A DNA stretch of 64,000 nt, taken from assembly GCA_958296125.1 (NCBI GenBank), contig OY282444.1:620001-684000 (forward strand). Reading direction: 5' to 3'. How positions within the stretch are numbered: the stretch's first letter is position 1; each line of letters starts with the position of its first letter. Positions 51,448-59,768 of this stretch are shown here, piece after piece. The DNA comes from an uncultured Poribacteria bacterium. Lineage in GTDB: Bacteria > Poribacteria > WGA-4E > PCPOR2b. The notes beneath the pieces were generated by a model that was given only the letters and a program-made list of their open reading frames with translations, was not told where the DNA came from and ran no database searches. The position numbers and the translations under genes are program-made.

Positions 51448-51879
51448 TTATTGTCCGAAACTTTCCTCTGCAACCATCAAAGCGATCTCCTGCCCTTCCG
51501 CCTTACTAAATCGGCGTTTCGCACGTTCCATGACATCAATAACTCTGCCATGTTTGGCAAGCCTGTCCGCCTTGATAATAAGTGTAGTAATTTGAGTCTC
51601 TTTTGCTGACAGGTACATTTCCATATGGTCTAGCGTTAGCATCTCCAGATCATCAAATGAAATCCTACCATCTGCACTGATAAAAAGATTGAATTTCTTA
51701 CGCGGAAAGTCATGCTTCGTAGCTGACTCCGGCAGCGTCACAGTGAAAGGCGGCGGAACACGCATAATCGCTGAAACCATAAAGAAGATCAACAATAGAA
51801 AGACACAATCAATCATTGGTTCCATCATTAAGGTTTGACCACGGTCCTTGGTCCCCCCCGTCTTCATTTGCACAGACAT
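51448..51879 (-). CDS. exbD: ExbD/TolR-family biopolymer transport protein, copy 2
   Basis: A 143-residue ExbD/TolR protein with the single N-terminal transmembrane segment MIDCVFLLLIFFMVSAI and the conserved aspartate before it (MEPMIDCVFLLL). The periplasmic part carries LIIKADRLAKHGRVIDVMERA. ExbD works with ExbB to couple proton flow to TonB- or Tol-dependent outer-membrane processes. GGAGG lies before the ATG. It is the last gene of an exbB-exbD-exbD operon, 14 bases after the previous exbD. Confidence 0.9.
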   Translation of the reverse strand: MSVQMKTGGTKDRGQTLMMEPMIDCVFLLLIFFMVSAIMRVPPPFTVTLPESATKHDFPRKKFNLFISADGRISFDDLEMLTLDHMEMYLSAKETQITTLIIKADRLAKHGRVIDVMERAKRRFSKAEGQEIALMVAEESFGQ

Positions 51880-51893
51880 ATTATCCTCCTTTG

Positions 51894-52340
51894 TTATTCC
51901 CTTGCCACCACTGCAAAGCCAATTTTGTCTATACCTGCTTGCTTGGCAATATCCATCACGTTAATAATCTGCTCATGTATGACATCCCGTTCTGACTGAA
52001 TGATTACCATATTCTTGATTTCTTCGGGAGCGTGGATAAATTCGGTAAACATTTGATTGATGTTCACAATCTCGTCATTCAAGATCATTGTGCCATACTT
52101 CTGAGCACCATCAGGGTTTGCAATCCTCACAATGAGCCCTTTGGGTTTATTGGGATTCGGTTTACCTGGGGGCGGTAATTGAACACGAATGCCAGGCATC
52201 GGTGCAAAGCTAGTTGAAACCATGAAGAAAATCAGAAGCAGGAACACACAGTCAATCATCGGAGCCATATCGAGCTTAGGCGTTTTCTTCTCTCTAGCCG
52301 CCATTCGGGTCATACCCCTAGGTGCTTGCGTATCTGCCAT
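51894..52340 (-). CDS. exbD: ExbD/TolR-family biopolymer transport protein, copy 1
   Basis: A 148-residue ExbD/TolR protein with MAPMIDCVFLLLIFFMVSTS as the transmembrane segment and critical aspartate. The periplasmic domain has VIIQSERDVIHEQIINVMDIAKQAG, the family's conserved part. AGGAGG lies upstream of the ATG. It sits between the ExbB-like gene and the second exbD, with short gaps, so the three probably form an energising complex in the inner membrane. TonB itself is not visible. Confidence 0.92.
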   Translation of the reverse strand: MADTQAPRGMTRMAAREKKTPKLDMAPMIDCVFLLLIFFMVSTSFAPMPGIRVQLPPPGKPNPNKPKGLIVRIANPDGAQKYGTMILNDEIVNINQMFTEFIHAPEEIKNMVIIQSERDVIHEQIINVMDIAKQAGIDKIGFAVVARE

Positions 52341-52428
52341 CTTCGACTACCTCCTGTTCTAATTCTAAGGTAAGGCTTCCTGCCACCCTAAAAGGGTCGC
52401 CCCTAGGGTGACAGGAGAACGTTGAAAT

Positions 52429-53418
52429 TTACGCGGAGTGACCAAGGATCAGCTGGTTTACGATTTCTGTCGAAACCTGCTCAATCTCAAGTACAAATTT
52501 GTTAACCCAGCTCTCAAAGACCTGGGAGAAAATGAGACACGGAATAGCGATGGTTAAGCCCCCAGCAGTGGTCAGCAACGCTTGGGAAATACCGCCGGCA
52601 AGTGCCTGTGGGTCACCAGTACCTTCCAGTGCAATCGTGGTAAATGCGTTAATCATACCCATCACCGTACCGAGGAGACCAAACAGCGGTGAGATAACTG
52701 CAACCGTACTAATCACAGGTATGTTTCGTTCGAGTTCAGGGATCTCAAGGAGTCCTGCTTCTTGAATTGATTCCTGTATCTCTTCTTTTGTAATCTCCTG
52801 CTCTTCAATCTGGGCTTGACTGTATCTTAACAGGCCTGCTTTCAGAACGTTTGCAAGCGGCCCCCCTGCCTCTTCACAGGTTGAAACCGCTTCCATAATG
52901 TTATCGTTACGCAGAGAATCGGTAATATTTGCCATGAACTGTTCTGTACCAAGCTTGGAACGGCTTCTTAAAAAAGTAAAGAGGCGTTCAATAATAAATG
53001 TCAACGCAGCCACAGAACAGAGGAGAAGCGGCCAGAAGACAATCCCAAACTTAGCAAAGAAAGTGACAATCGTATCTTTTTTGGTCATTTTCAGCGGCAC
53101 ATAGTGATCGCCTCCAGCGACGATGGTGACCGGTTTACCGGTTCGGTCGCCATATCCGTCTTTGTAAATACTGAGGAGATAACGTCCCGGTGGCAAGCCC
53201 GATTTGCTATATTCACCGACATCATCCGTTGTCGTTTCATGTTCTGTGCCATCGATACCGACAATAACAACCCTAACCTCACTAATCGGCGTCTGTGCCG
53301 TTGTGGTATCTACAACGGTACCACGAGCGGTGCCGGTTGTCGCCTCTTGAGCAAACGCAACCGCACCGTAAATGATTAACATGCTAGCTAGAATTAAGGT
53401 TAAACTCAGGTGTTTCAT
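52429..53418 (-). CDS. MotA/TolQ/ExbB proton channel with N-terminal carboxypeptidase-regulatory-like domain
   Basis: A 329-residue protein. Residues 1-23 are a signal peptide (LTLILASMLIIYGAVAFAQ). Residues 26-112 form a beta-sandwich of the carboxypeptidase-regulatory/peptidase-associated type (GTVVDTTTAQTPISEVRVVI, YSKSGLPPGRYLLSIYKDGY). The ExbB/TolQ/MotA domain follows, with transmembrane segments near 125-150 (FWPLLLCSVAALTFIIERLF), and ALAGGISQALLTTAGGLTIAIPCLIF. The extracytoplasmic sandwich in front of an ExbB is an unusual addition. AGGAGG precedes the ATG. First gene of the exbB-exbD-exbD operon. Confidence 0.9.
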   Translation of the reverse strand: MKHLSLTLILASMLIIYGAVAFAQEATTGTARGTVVDTTTAQTPISEVRVVIVGIDGTEHETTTDDVGEYSKSGLPPGRYLLSIYKDGYGDRTGKPVTIVAGGDHYVPLKMTKKDTIVTFFAKFGIVFWPLLLCSVAALTFIIERLFTFLRSRSKLGTEQFMANITDSLRNDNIMEAVSTCEEAGGPLANVLKAGLLRYSQAQIEEQEITKEEIQESIQEAGLLEIPELERNIPVISTVAVISPLFGLLGTVMGMINAFTTIALEGTGDPQALAGGISQALLTTAGGLTIAIPCLIFSQVFESWVNKFVLEIEQVSTEIVNQLILGHSA

Positions 53419-53489
53419 ATATTCCTCCTATTGGAGTTTGAAGGTGGAGTTAAAACTTAGAGGGGGTGAAGCGATACAAACATATTGCC

Positions 53490-53745
53490 CTCAAGTGACA
53501 TACTCCCAAGCATAAATGCTTGGGCTTCTTACCTATTCTTGACAGGCTTCTTGGATATGAGTCCCCTAAAGGGCGACCACGAGTCCAAGCGACATAGATG
53601 TGTATTGAATCACACGCCTACGGGCGATGCCACACCGCCCCTGGTCTCGGAACGGACAACTACAGGGGTGAACGCCTACCCCTGATACTTTGTCTAGATA
53701 TGGCTTGCACCCACAACTCTAAAAGGTGGGGGCAATGCAAAATCA
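53490..53745 (-). mobile_element. Orphan IS200/IS605-type right end with omega-RNA-like hairpins
   Basis: Read on the minus strand, this region carries GAAGCCCAAGCATTTATGCT followed by TGGGAGTATGTCAC. Its hairpin CCCAAGCA/TGCTTGGG (53505-53512, 53517-53524) followed by GAG and a TCAC is the form seen at the right end of IS605-type tnpB elements, where the omega-RNA scaffold ends. Upstream, AGACCAGGGGCGG and ATCCAAGAAGCC are typical of the end of tnpB. The reading frames are broken, so no active TnpB remains. No tnpA or tnpB gene is adjacent. The gap 53419-53489 carries nothing else notable. Confidence 0.5.
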
Positions 53746-53979
53746 CATCTAATTATAACACATGCCTTAGTTGTGTGTAAGGTAAAAATCACGGTGTTTG
53801 CCCCAACGCTGTCCATGCCGCCTGTCCCGCTTGCGGGGAGACCAGGAAAGCATTGGGATTGAGGGAAATTCTTTCAAGTCGCCTCAACCACCTCGTATCG
53901 GACGACTAAACCTTGTATACAATACAGAAGTCTTGACTTTATAAACACTTTCGTTTTTTGAAAGTTTCGGTAAAATCAA
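53746..53979. other. Intergenic, no gene seen
   Basis: A stretch of about 230 bases between the IS605-like end and the terminator of the large lipoprotein gene. It contains a GTCCATGCCGCCTGTCCCGC segment with a CCCGCTTGCGGGG hairpin near 53827. No gene or named repeat is recognised. Confidence 0.45.
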
Positions 53980-54013
53980 AAAAGTGCCAAGCACAAAAAT
54001 GCTTGGCACTTTT
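53980..54013 (-). terminator. Terminator of the large lipoprotein gene
   Basis: A perfect 14-bp stem, AAAAGTGCCAAGCA/TGCTTGGCACTTTT, with a 6-base loop (53994-53999), lies 8 bases past the stop at 54022 on the minus strand. A run of six T follows on the minus strand. Confidence 0.85.
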
Positions 54014-54021
54014 GGAGGTTG

Positions 54022-57000
54022 TTAGAATCCCATCATTGCTCGAACGAAGGTCGTGTTACTTGTCGTATGGTCAAGCAAGATAGTGGTTCTCCTGAAACCT
54101 GCGAGAATGACGATATTAAAACCTTGCCATTCACCGCGACTGACCGACTGAACTTCAAAGATACGGGTCCGGATGTCTGGACGGAAGAGAATGGGAATAT
54201 CAGCATCCGCAAACGCTGGCGTATCTAAATAGGCTTTGATATTTTGATCGCGATTGGTGAATTTACGATACTGAAAACCACCGAGGATATTCATCCTTTG
54301 GGTGAACTGATAGTCCAAACGTACACCCATAACATCTTCACGACTACGTTTGTTAAATCGAAGGTACTCAATAACCTCCGGATCATCAGGAACAAATTTC
54401 GTCGGATCCAGCGGGTTGATATACCTACCACTTCCAATATCATCAGTCGTATGATCAAATGCTCGCGTCCAAATATATTTTGCCATTGGTGTCAACGTTA
54501 AATCTTCACCAATTCGGTCCACCCCGGGCAAATCGCCCAATGGGATTTCATATTTGGCTCTGATAATGGTGACCTGGTTTCGGACGGTTTTCTCTTGAAA
54601 ACGACGTGGTATCCAGTTTTCTGGATCATAGATTAAGCCAAGGTCCTCCGGATTCAGCGGGTTAAGTCCATGATCCGGATAGAACGGGAATGACTTACGG
54701 TCCCCATCGGCACGGACCTGCTCATCTGGCACCATGAAATCAACGTGATCGTCCTTCTCTTGGCTTGGATCATCTTGTGGAAAATCTAGCGCAATTGCAT
54801 CCGCTTCGTCAAGTGCCAACTGTTTTCGCCAATCAACGAGGAACTTGGTTTCGAGCGTTAAGTTTGGAATCGCGCTGTAAAGGAACTGAAGGCTTGTCAC
54901 GTTGACCCGTGTCTTGAAGAAATCGAGAAAGTCAGATTCCTGTGTAGCATCCAACTCACCAGGACGTAAGGTAATCGAGTAATCTGGAATATCGTCGTCA
55001 ACACGGACGAAGCGATTTTGGAACAGTATTGTTCCGAAATCTGGAACGTCACGCTGGAAGGTGAGATGGAGGTATTTTGAATCGTTCTTCCGCTGGCTGG
55101 AAATTTCGCTCTCATTTAACCAACCCAATTTGAGGGTCATGTTATCGAGTAAGTCGTAGCTAGCGGTGATATGGTATCCTTCGCGGTTAATACCGTATTC
55201 ATACTGTGGCTCAAAATCATCTTCCAATGAATCAACAACGCCATTGTTATTGAGGTCAACGAGATCTTCAAAAACCGGCGGATCTGCCTCAAAGATGAGG
55301 AAGTCTTCTTGGAAATCGAGGATGCCGTTCTGGTCCCGGTCATCGGCTTGCGGCAGAACGCCGTCAAAATCGATGCTATCTGGCCAGTCGTCGTCGTCAT
55401 CATCGTCTTCAATGAGTGAATAACTAAGCTCATCGAAGGGGGGCTGTTCTGCGCCGGATTCAGGCGTTCGGTCAAGAGAATAGGTCGCATCTCTTGCATC
55501 GTTCGCACCGAAGTTATGGTAAGTTGTTGTGTAACCCGGATCGATATGGTAAAAAGTTTCCTCAAGGAAGAGTTTGCCGAAACGCTGCCTGAGGTTGACA
55601 AACCAAGCGGTTTCACGGCCCATCTCTCCATCATCATCCGGATTGCCATTCAACTTGGCTTCAAATCTTTCCCCCTCCGTTTCAGAGTATGTGGGGACAT
55701 TATTGGCATCAAGAGGAACCCCGAAGGTTGGGTTAGGCAATCCATCGTCCAACGTCTCTGTCTCATCTATGGTGATGTTAGCCCCTTCAATTTCAGGATT
55801 CAGTCGGCTGAAACCGATCTGGTCTCTCGGAATGGTTGGATATTGCTTAAATTTGCCATTAATTGAATAATGCGCCCGGATAAAGGTATTAAATAGGGTG
55901 CCCTCCAGATCGATACCATACAGCACACCAGCGCGTGCCGCGCCGTAGCGATACCGAATCTGACGAGGTCTGCCTTCATCCTCCCAGTCGCTTGGGTTAC
56001 GTCTCAAGCTCGACCTGTTTTGAGTATAATGGTCTGATCGACCATAATTGCCGGGAGCTTGAAGCACATCACGATACGGCGTTTCGATATGACCGTCTTC
56101 GGTCTTAATCCATTCTGCCGCGAGTGGATCCTCTGATTTGTTTGCTTCACTAAATCCGATGACAACGATATTATAATCCCCAGCAACCGTCATATCAAAC
56201 TCAACAGACTTCACTGTACGCGGATCGATGGGACCATTGGGGAGTTCTTCAGAAGTAAGGTCCAAGGTATACTGCATCTTATTGAACCCTTCGGCAATTT
56301 TCCAATTTCCATCCCTGGATTCAATCGGTTCAGCACTGCCCTCCACAGCAACGATATCATCAATAAAAACTGAGATTGTCTGCGTTCTCTCGGGGCCCAT
56401 CGGACGGTCTGGCCCATCAGCGGAGGAACCGGAAAGGGCTTGTGTGATAACGTGTACTTTCATGCCCCTAACGGCAACACCGACCCCACCCTGAATCCTT
56501 GCTGCTTGGGTGTCCCTTTCGAGGTCATGCGCTAATCCGCCATAATTGTTATCCTCAGGGGAATCATCACGGAAGACAACAGTGATGCGCTCCGGAGGTG
56601 TATTGGCAACCGTACCACCGAACAGAGGGTTCTCAACCCGTTCCGGGTGTTCCTTGTGGAGATTGACATAGGTGAGTCCGATGCGGAACACATCTCCTAG
56701 CAACCCTTGTGCGCGAAACCCGATTAAGCGAGCATTCTCAATATGGCGCAGCCCCACATCATCACTGAGACCATTACGGCGACCTAGTGTTGGTGCGAGG
56801 TTCGCGGCTGCATCAGACAACTGCACCGGGTTCGAGATACGAGAGTTCAACAAGGTGAAAAGGTGGCGTTCTTGTGAGAACGAGATGTCCCATCGGAAGC
56901 CATCAAATTCCGTTTTGTAGATGATATACCGGTTAGGGAATAGTGTTTGAGGCTTAATACGCATATTATCCCCAATGACGAATTGTGTAAATCTGCCACG

Positions 57001-57357
57001 GAAGTTATCTTCGGTTAAAATCTGGCGGTCTAACTGTGCGGAAAATCTCTCGCTATCAAGCTGACCGGTCCAACCTAAAATCAGTTCTCCGTTTTGATCA
57101 AATTCTTTCACCTCGCGATAATTATACACTTCGTTACCTTCGAGGAGTTCTCTACCAAACAGGTCATAGAAGAACTGAGGTTCTTCTTCCAGTTGGAAAC
57201 GGTCGGAAAAGTTTGCCTGTCCTTCGACCGTCGGTAAAAGCGGTTCTTGTGGACCAAGACTAGTTGCACCGCACCCATAAAGCACGAAACAACTGATTAG
57301 CCCCGCTATTAAAAAAAGAACATCAGATGAGCGTTTTAAAAACTTCATTACTTTCAT
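54022..57357 (-). CDS. Large (about 1,111-residue) outer-membrane-type lipoprotein with calcium-motif insert
   Basis: A very large envelope protein. The signal (MKVMKFLKRSSDVLFLIAG) ends in a lipobox with Cys29 (VLYGC). The rest is rich in aromatic/charged alternation and has no membrane helices; the C terminus ends in Phe (RAMMGF), common in outer-membrane barrels. Around 640-720 is an Asp-rich block, with DRDQNGILDFQED and DLNNNGVVDSLEDD, which match DxDxDG calcium loops of the thrombospondin-3/dockerin kind. No known domain is recognised. ATG at 57357 follows AGGAGG (short spacing); 57348 is another possible start. It is alone on its transcript and ends at the strong hairpin at 53980. Confidence 0.7.
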   Translation of the reverse strand: MKVMKFLKRSSDVLFLIAGLISCFVLYGCGATSLGPQEPLLPTVEGQANFSDRFQLEEEPQFFYDLFGRELLEGNEVYNYREVKEFDQNGELILGWTGQLDSERFSAQLDRQILTEDNFRGRFTQFVIGDNMRIKPQTLFPNRYIIYKTEFDGFRWDISFSQERHLFTLLNSRISNPVQLSDAAANLAPTLGRRNGLSDDVGLRHIENARLIGFRAQGLLGDVFRIGLTYVNLHKEHPERVENPLFGGTVANTPPERITVVFRDDSPEDNNYGGLAHDLERDTQAARIQGGVGVAVRGMKVHVITQALSGSSADGPDRPMGPERTQTISVFIDDIVAVEGSAEPIESRDGNWKIAEGFNKMQYTLDLTSEELPNGPIDPRTVKSVEFDMTVAGDYNIVVIGFSEANKSEDPLAAEWIKTEDGHIETPYRDVLQAPGNYGRSDHYTQNRSSLRRNPSDWEDEGRPRQIRYRYGAARAGVLYGIDLEGTLFNTFIRAHYSINGKFKQYPTIPRDQIGFSRLNPEIEGANITIDETETLDDGLPNPTFGVPLDANNVPTYSETEGERFEAKLNGNPDDDGEMGRETAWFVNLRQRFGKLFLEETFYHIDPGYTTTYHNFGANDARDATYSLDRTPESGAEQPPFDELSYSLIEDDDDDDDWPDSIDFDGVLPQADDRDQNGILDFQEDFLIFEADPPVFEDLVDLNNNGVVDSLEDDFEPQYEYGINREGYHITASYDLLDNMTLKLGWLNESEISSQRKNDSKYLHLTFQRDVPDFGTILFQNRFVRVDDDIPDYSITLRPGELDATQESDFLDFFKTRVNVTSLQFLYSAIPNLTLETKFLVDWRKQLALDEADAIALDFPQDDPSQEKDDHVDFMVPDEQVRADGDRKSFPFYPDHGLNPLNPEDLGLIYDPENWIPRRFQEKTVRNQVTIIRAKYEIPLGDLPGVDRIGEDLTLTPMAKYIWTRAFDHTTDDIGSGRYINPLDPTKFVPDDPEVIEYLRFNKRSREDVMGVRLDYQFTQRMNILGGFQYRKFTNRDQNIKAYLDTPAFADADIPILFRPDIRTRIFEVQSVSRGEWQGFNIVILAGFRRTTILLDHTTSNTTFVRAMMGF

Positions 57358-57582
57358 TTGCCTCCTTGAGGAAATCATAAATTACATTTGACGTAAAAGT
57401 GAAGATATAAAACCTCCATAATCACGTTCATCCAAGCACCAAGTTAAAATAAGGAGATTGAATTAATCACAGTTTTGGAGTCTTAGACCGTTTATCAATC
57501 CTCCTCCCATTTCAACCTGCGTCAGTAGTGGAACATATCACAACCTCCTTTAACAAGGATTTATTAGAAATACAAAACTATA

Positions 57583-57796
57583 TAGGAGTTACGCACTTGA
57601 GTTTGTAGTCGCGCGTTCATTGCGCGGCACAACGGGTGATAAATTGCCTGACTACAAGTCCCGATTCCTGTATGTTGGAAAAACACTTACCCAATCGGGG
57701 CCCCTCGGTTGGGTGTAGGAATCAACAATCGTTGTTCTCTACGGGTTTCTTGATGGAGTCCCTATTGTATTTGAACGTCCAACTGCGTAAGTCCTA
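57583..57796. mobile_element. Family A miniature inverted-repeat element, about 214 bp
   Basis: Left end TAGGAGTTACGCACTTGA (57583-57600); right end AACTGCGTAAGTCCTA (57781-57796), an imperfect reverse complement. No coding capacity. The right end matches, inverted, the ends at 8844 and 21026. An inner hairpin CAATCGGGGCCCCTCGGTTG (57692-57711) is present. The interior differs from the other copies, so the shared part is the terminal sequence. Confidence 0.6.
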
Positions 57797-58474
57797 CTAT
57801 ATTAGTTGCTTAGATTTGGTGCAAAAACAGCTTTTACATTTTTTCTGCTGGAGTTGCCCCCTAGCGGTATCAGATTGAGGCTTACAGCCCAATCTATTGG
57901 GATACAACTTGCCACCATAAAAACACGAAAATTCCAGGTCTAACCTGTATTCAATTTATGCTTTTTTTCTCAATGAAACTCTGCTCAGAAAAAAAGTAAC
58001 TTCTAAGATAACACTTCTACAATTTTCTGTCAAGTGTTTTTTCTCAAATTAATTATGATGCGCCGGGATGGGTCAAGAATGGGCTGCCCCTGTGACATTA
58101 CAACAGATCTTCGTAATGTTTTGAGAAGTTTTTACGAGGTGTAAATCAAACTCAGGTAGAATATGAATCATTCCCAGATTGTGAGCACAAATGTTGACGA
58201 CTGTTCCTTTGGTTGTGGCCAACATTACCGGACAGAAGACATTGAAAAAGGTTGGTAAAAAATACAGGCAGGCAAATATCGGTTGGATAAGCATTGAGGT
58301 CAAAACTACATAAATTTTGGTAATCGCAGATTGCAGAAATCAAGATTAGTGGCGCACTCCCATACCCTGAAGGGTACGGTACAGGTGGAACTAGGTAGGC
58401 ACCATCGAGCAATAGAAAATGATCGCTAGAAGGAGAGAATCCTTGCCTGAAGTTTTAGGCGACATGCCAAACAA
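57797..58474. other. Intergenic, nothing recognised
   Basis: About 680 bases between the family A element and the NTF2-like lipoprotein gene. It contains short open frames on the minus strand (around 58073-58410) whose translated sequences show no start signal, known motif, or steady codon use. There is a small GTACCCTTCAGGGTAC hairpin (58364-58379 approx.). It may contain old mobile-element debris, but nothing can be named. Confidence 0.4.
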
Positions 58475-59056
58475 TTATGGGAGGTTGTTGGCGGCTCTAA
58501 TCTGCTCCTCGCTATACGCCTCATCATTCCATTCAGTGATACGCCATTCTTGCTTATTGGAATCCGCATTTTTTCTCAATTCAAAGGTAAAGACATTATT
58601 CCCTTCTGCGAACCATCCCGTATATCCCCCTTCAAGGGAATCTCCATCAGCGACAAACCCTTGGATTCGATAGTGATTTCTGACCTCTGCTCGCGTCCGA
58701 TCTGTATTCAGTTGCACCTCGGGTGGCTCAGATAACTCAATCTCAATATCTTGGAATCTTGCAAAAACACGCTTCGCAGAATCTCTTTCGTCCCGGATAT
58801 CGTCAAATATGACATCATCTGTTTTATCAGCCTTTGAGCCCATATCCGAAACATAAAGAAATCCGTCTTCCCAGAACGCACTCATATACCTATCAAGGTC
58901 TTCGCTCTGATATCCTTCGCGCCAGTTTTTCAGAACTTGGTTAATCAACACAAGCTCTTTTGACTGGACTTTGGTGACGCTACTTACGTCTCCACAACTT
59001 ATAAGAAAACTAACAGCAAGCAATACCCCGGTGATTTTGGCAAATACTTTTAACAT
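58475..59056 (-). CDS. NTF2-like lipoprotein
   Basis: A 193-residue lipoprotein. The signal MLKVFAKITGVLLAVSFLIS ends at Cys21 (LISCG). The mature region NQVLKNWREGYQSEDLDRYM, SAFWEDGFLYVSDMG and WRITEWNDEAYSEEQI follow the NTF2/DUF4440/SnoaL-like pattern (helix-strand cone fold, as in small periplasmic binding or calcium-kinase association domains). The ATG at 59056 with AAGGAAA upstream is preferred; 59104 would add 16 residues without function. It lies 44 bases after the stop of the membrane-protein gene and is probably in one operon with it. Confidence 0.7.
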   Translation of the reverse strand: MLKVFAKITGVLLAVSFLISCGDVSSVTKVQSKELVLINQVLKNWREGYQSEDLDRYMSAFWEDGFLYVSDMGSKADKTDDVIFDDIRDERDSAKRVFARFQDIEIELSEPPEVQLNTDRTRAEVRNHYRIQGFVADGDSLEGGYTGWFAEGNNVFTFELRKNADSNKQEWRITEWNDEAYSEEQIRAANNLP

Positions 59057-59100
59057 GGCTGAATTTCCTTTATAAGGCCAAGCTGTGCTCGCTAGACCTC

Positions 59101-59652
59101 TCAAAAGAATTTGACAATACCTAGTTGAAGTTGTGTTGGAGTTACCTTGAGTTGCACGCCCAATTCTTCAATCTGTTTCATATCATCAATGAGTTGATCG
59201 GCTTTCGCCGCTGCATTGTACAAATTCGCGCCAACATAGGAATCAATCAAGCTGTATGCCCATAGGCCTGCCGCTGCGAAGAGGAAAAACTGCCGTAGCT
59301 TAAAACGTTGATTCGCTCGATTGTATTGAAAAACAGCTTCTGGAGACTTATCATTGTCTAAGGCAGCTGGAACATACTCGTTGTTGTAAACATGTTGGAA
59401 GGATTGGTGAGTAATCAATGCACCGATGAGAAGCCCGCTTGTGCCCACAAAGGAGGTGGCACCGAGAAAACGGTTATGAGCATAAAATTGCCCCCATCCG
59501 GGCAGAATCGCAGAACGCGCAATGGCACCAATCGGTGAAATAAGGCGCAGGTCTTCATCTGGCTGCGCGGCACTGATTTGAACCCGCCAAAATAAACATA
59601 AAACAGGAATCAAAAGCGTAAGGCTAAACAACTTCACCAGAAATCCGGTCAA
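59101..59652 (-). CDS. Small membrane protein, DUF5683-like
   Basis: An approximately 183-residue membrane protein. The TTG at 59652 is proposed as start: AGGGAGAGGG lies 7-8 bases upstream, and a standard signal peptide (TGFLVKLFSLTLLIPVLCLF) follows directly. Further segments: AILPGWGQFYAHNRFLGATSF (a conserved PGWGQFY motif of DUF5683-type proteins), a hydrophobic span (FVGTSGLLIGALI) and another at FFLFAAAGLWAYSLIDSYVG. Inner-membrane or envelope location is likely. Function unknown. A longer reading frame starts with ATG at 59688. Confidence 0.65.
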   Translation of the reverse strand: MTGFLVKLFSLTLLIPVLCLFWRVQISAAQPDEDLRLISPIGAIARSAILPGWGQFYAHNRFLGATSFVGTSGLLIGALITHQSFQHVYNNEYVPAALDNDKSPEAVFQYNRANQRFKLRQFFLFAAAGLWAYSLIDSYVGANLYNAAAKADQLIDDMKQIEELGVQLKVTPTQLQLGIVKFF

Positions 59653-59715
59653 ATTCTTATCCCTCTCCCTAAAAGGGCATAATAGCAAAACCTGAAAGCC
59701 TTGTCAACAAAAAAA

Positions 59716-59744
59716 CAGCTAAGGAAAAAATTCCTCCTTAACTG
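59716..59744 (-). terminator. Terminator of the Arg/Ser-rich protein gene
   Basis: CAGCTAAGGA (59716-59725) and TCCTTAACTG (59735-59744) form a 10-bp stem with one mismatch; on the minus strand it is followed by seven T. It follows the stop at 59769. Confidence 0.65.
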
Positions 59745-59768
59745 CTTAATTTTAGTTGCAAGTTAAAG

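Noticed and set aside
58073-58412. Minus-strand open frames in the 57.8-58.5 kb gap as possible genes
   Set aside because: They overlap each other in different frames, have no ribosome-binding site, show no known motif and are Cys/Phe-rich in a way common to chance frames. Left as unassigned intergenic.
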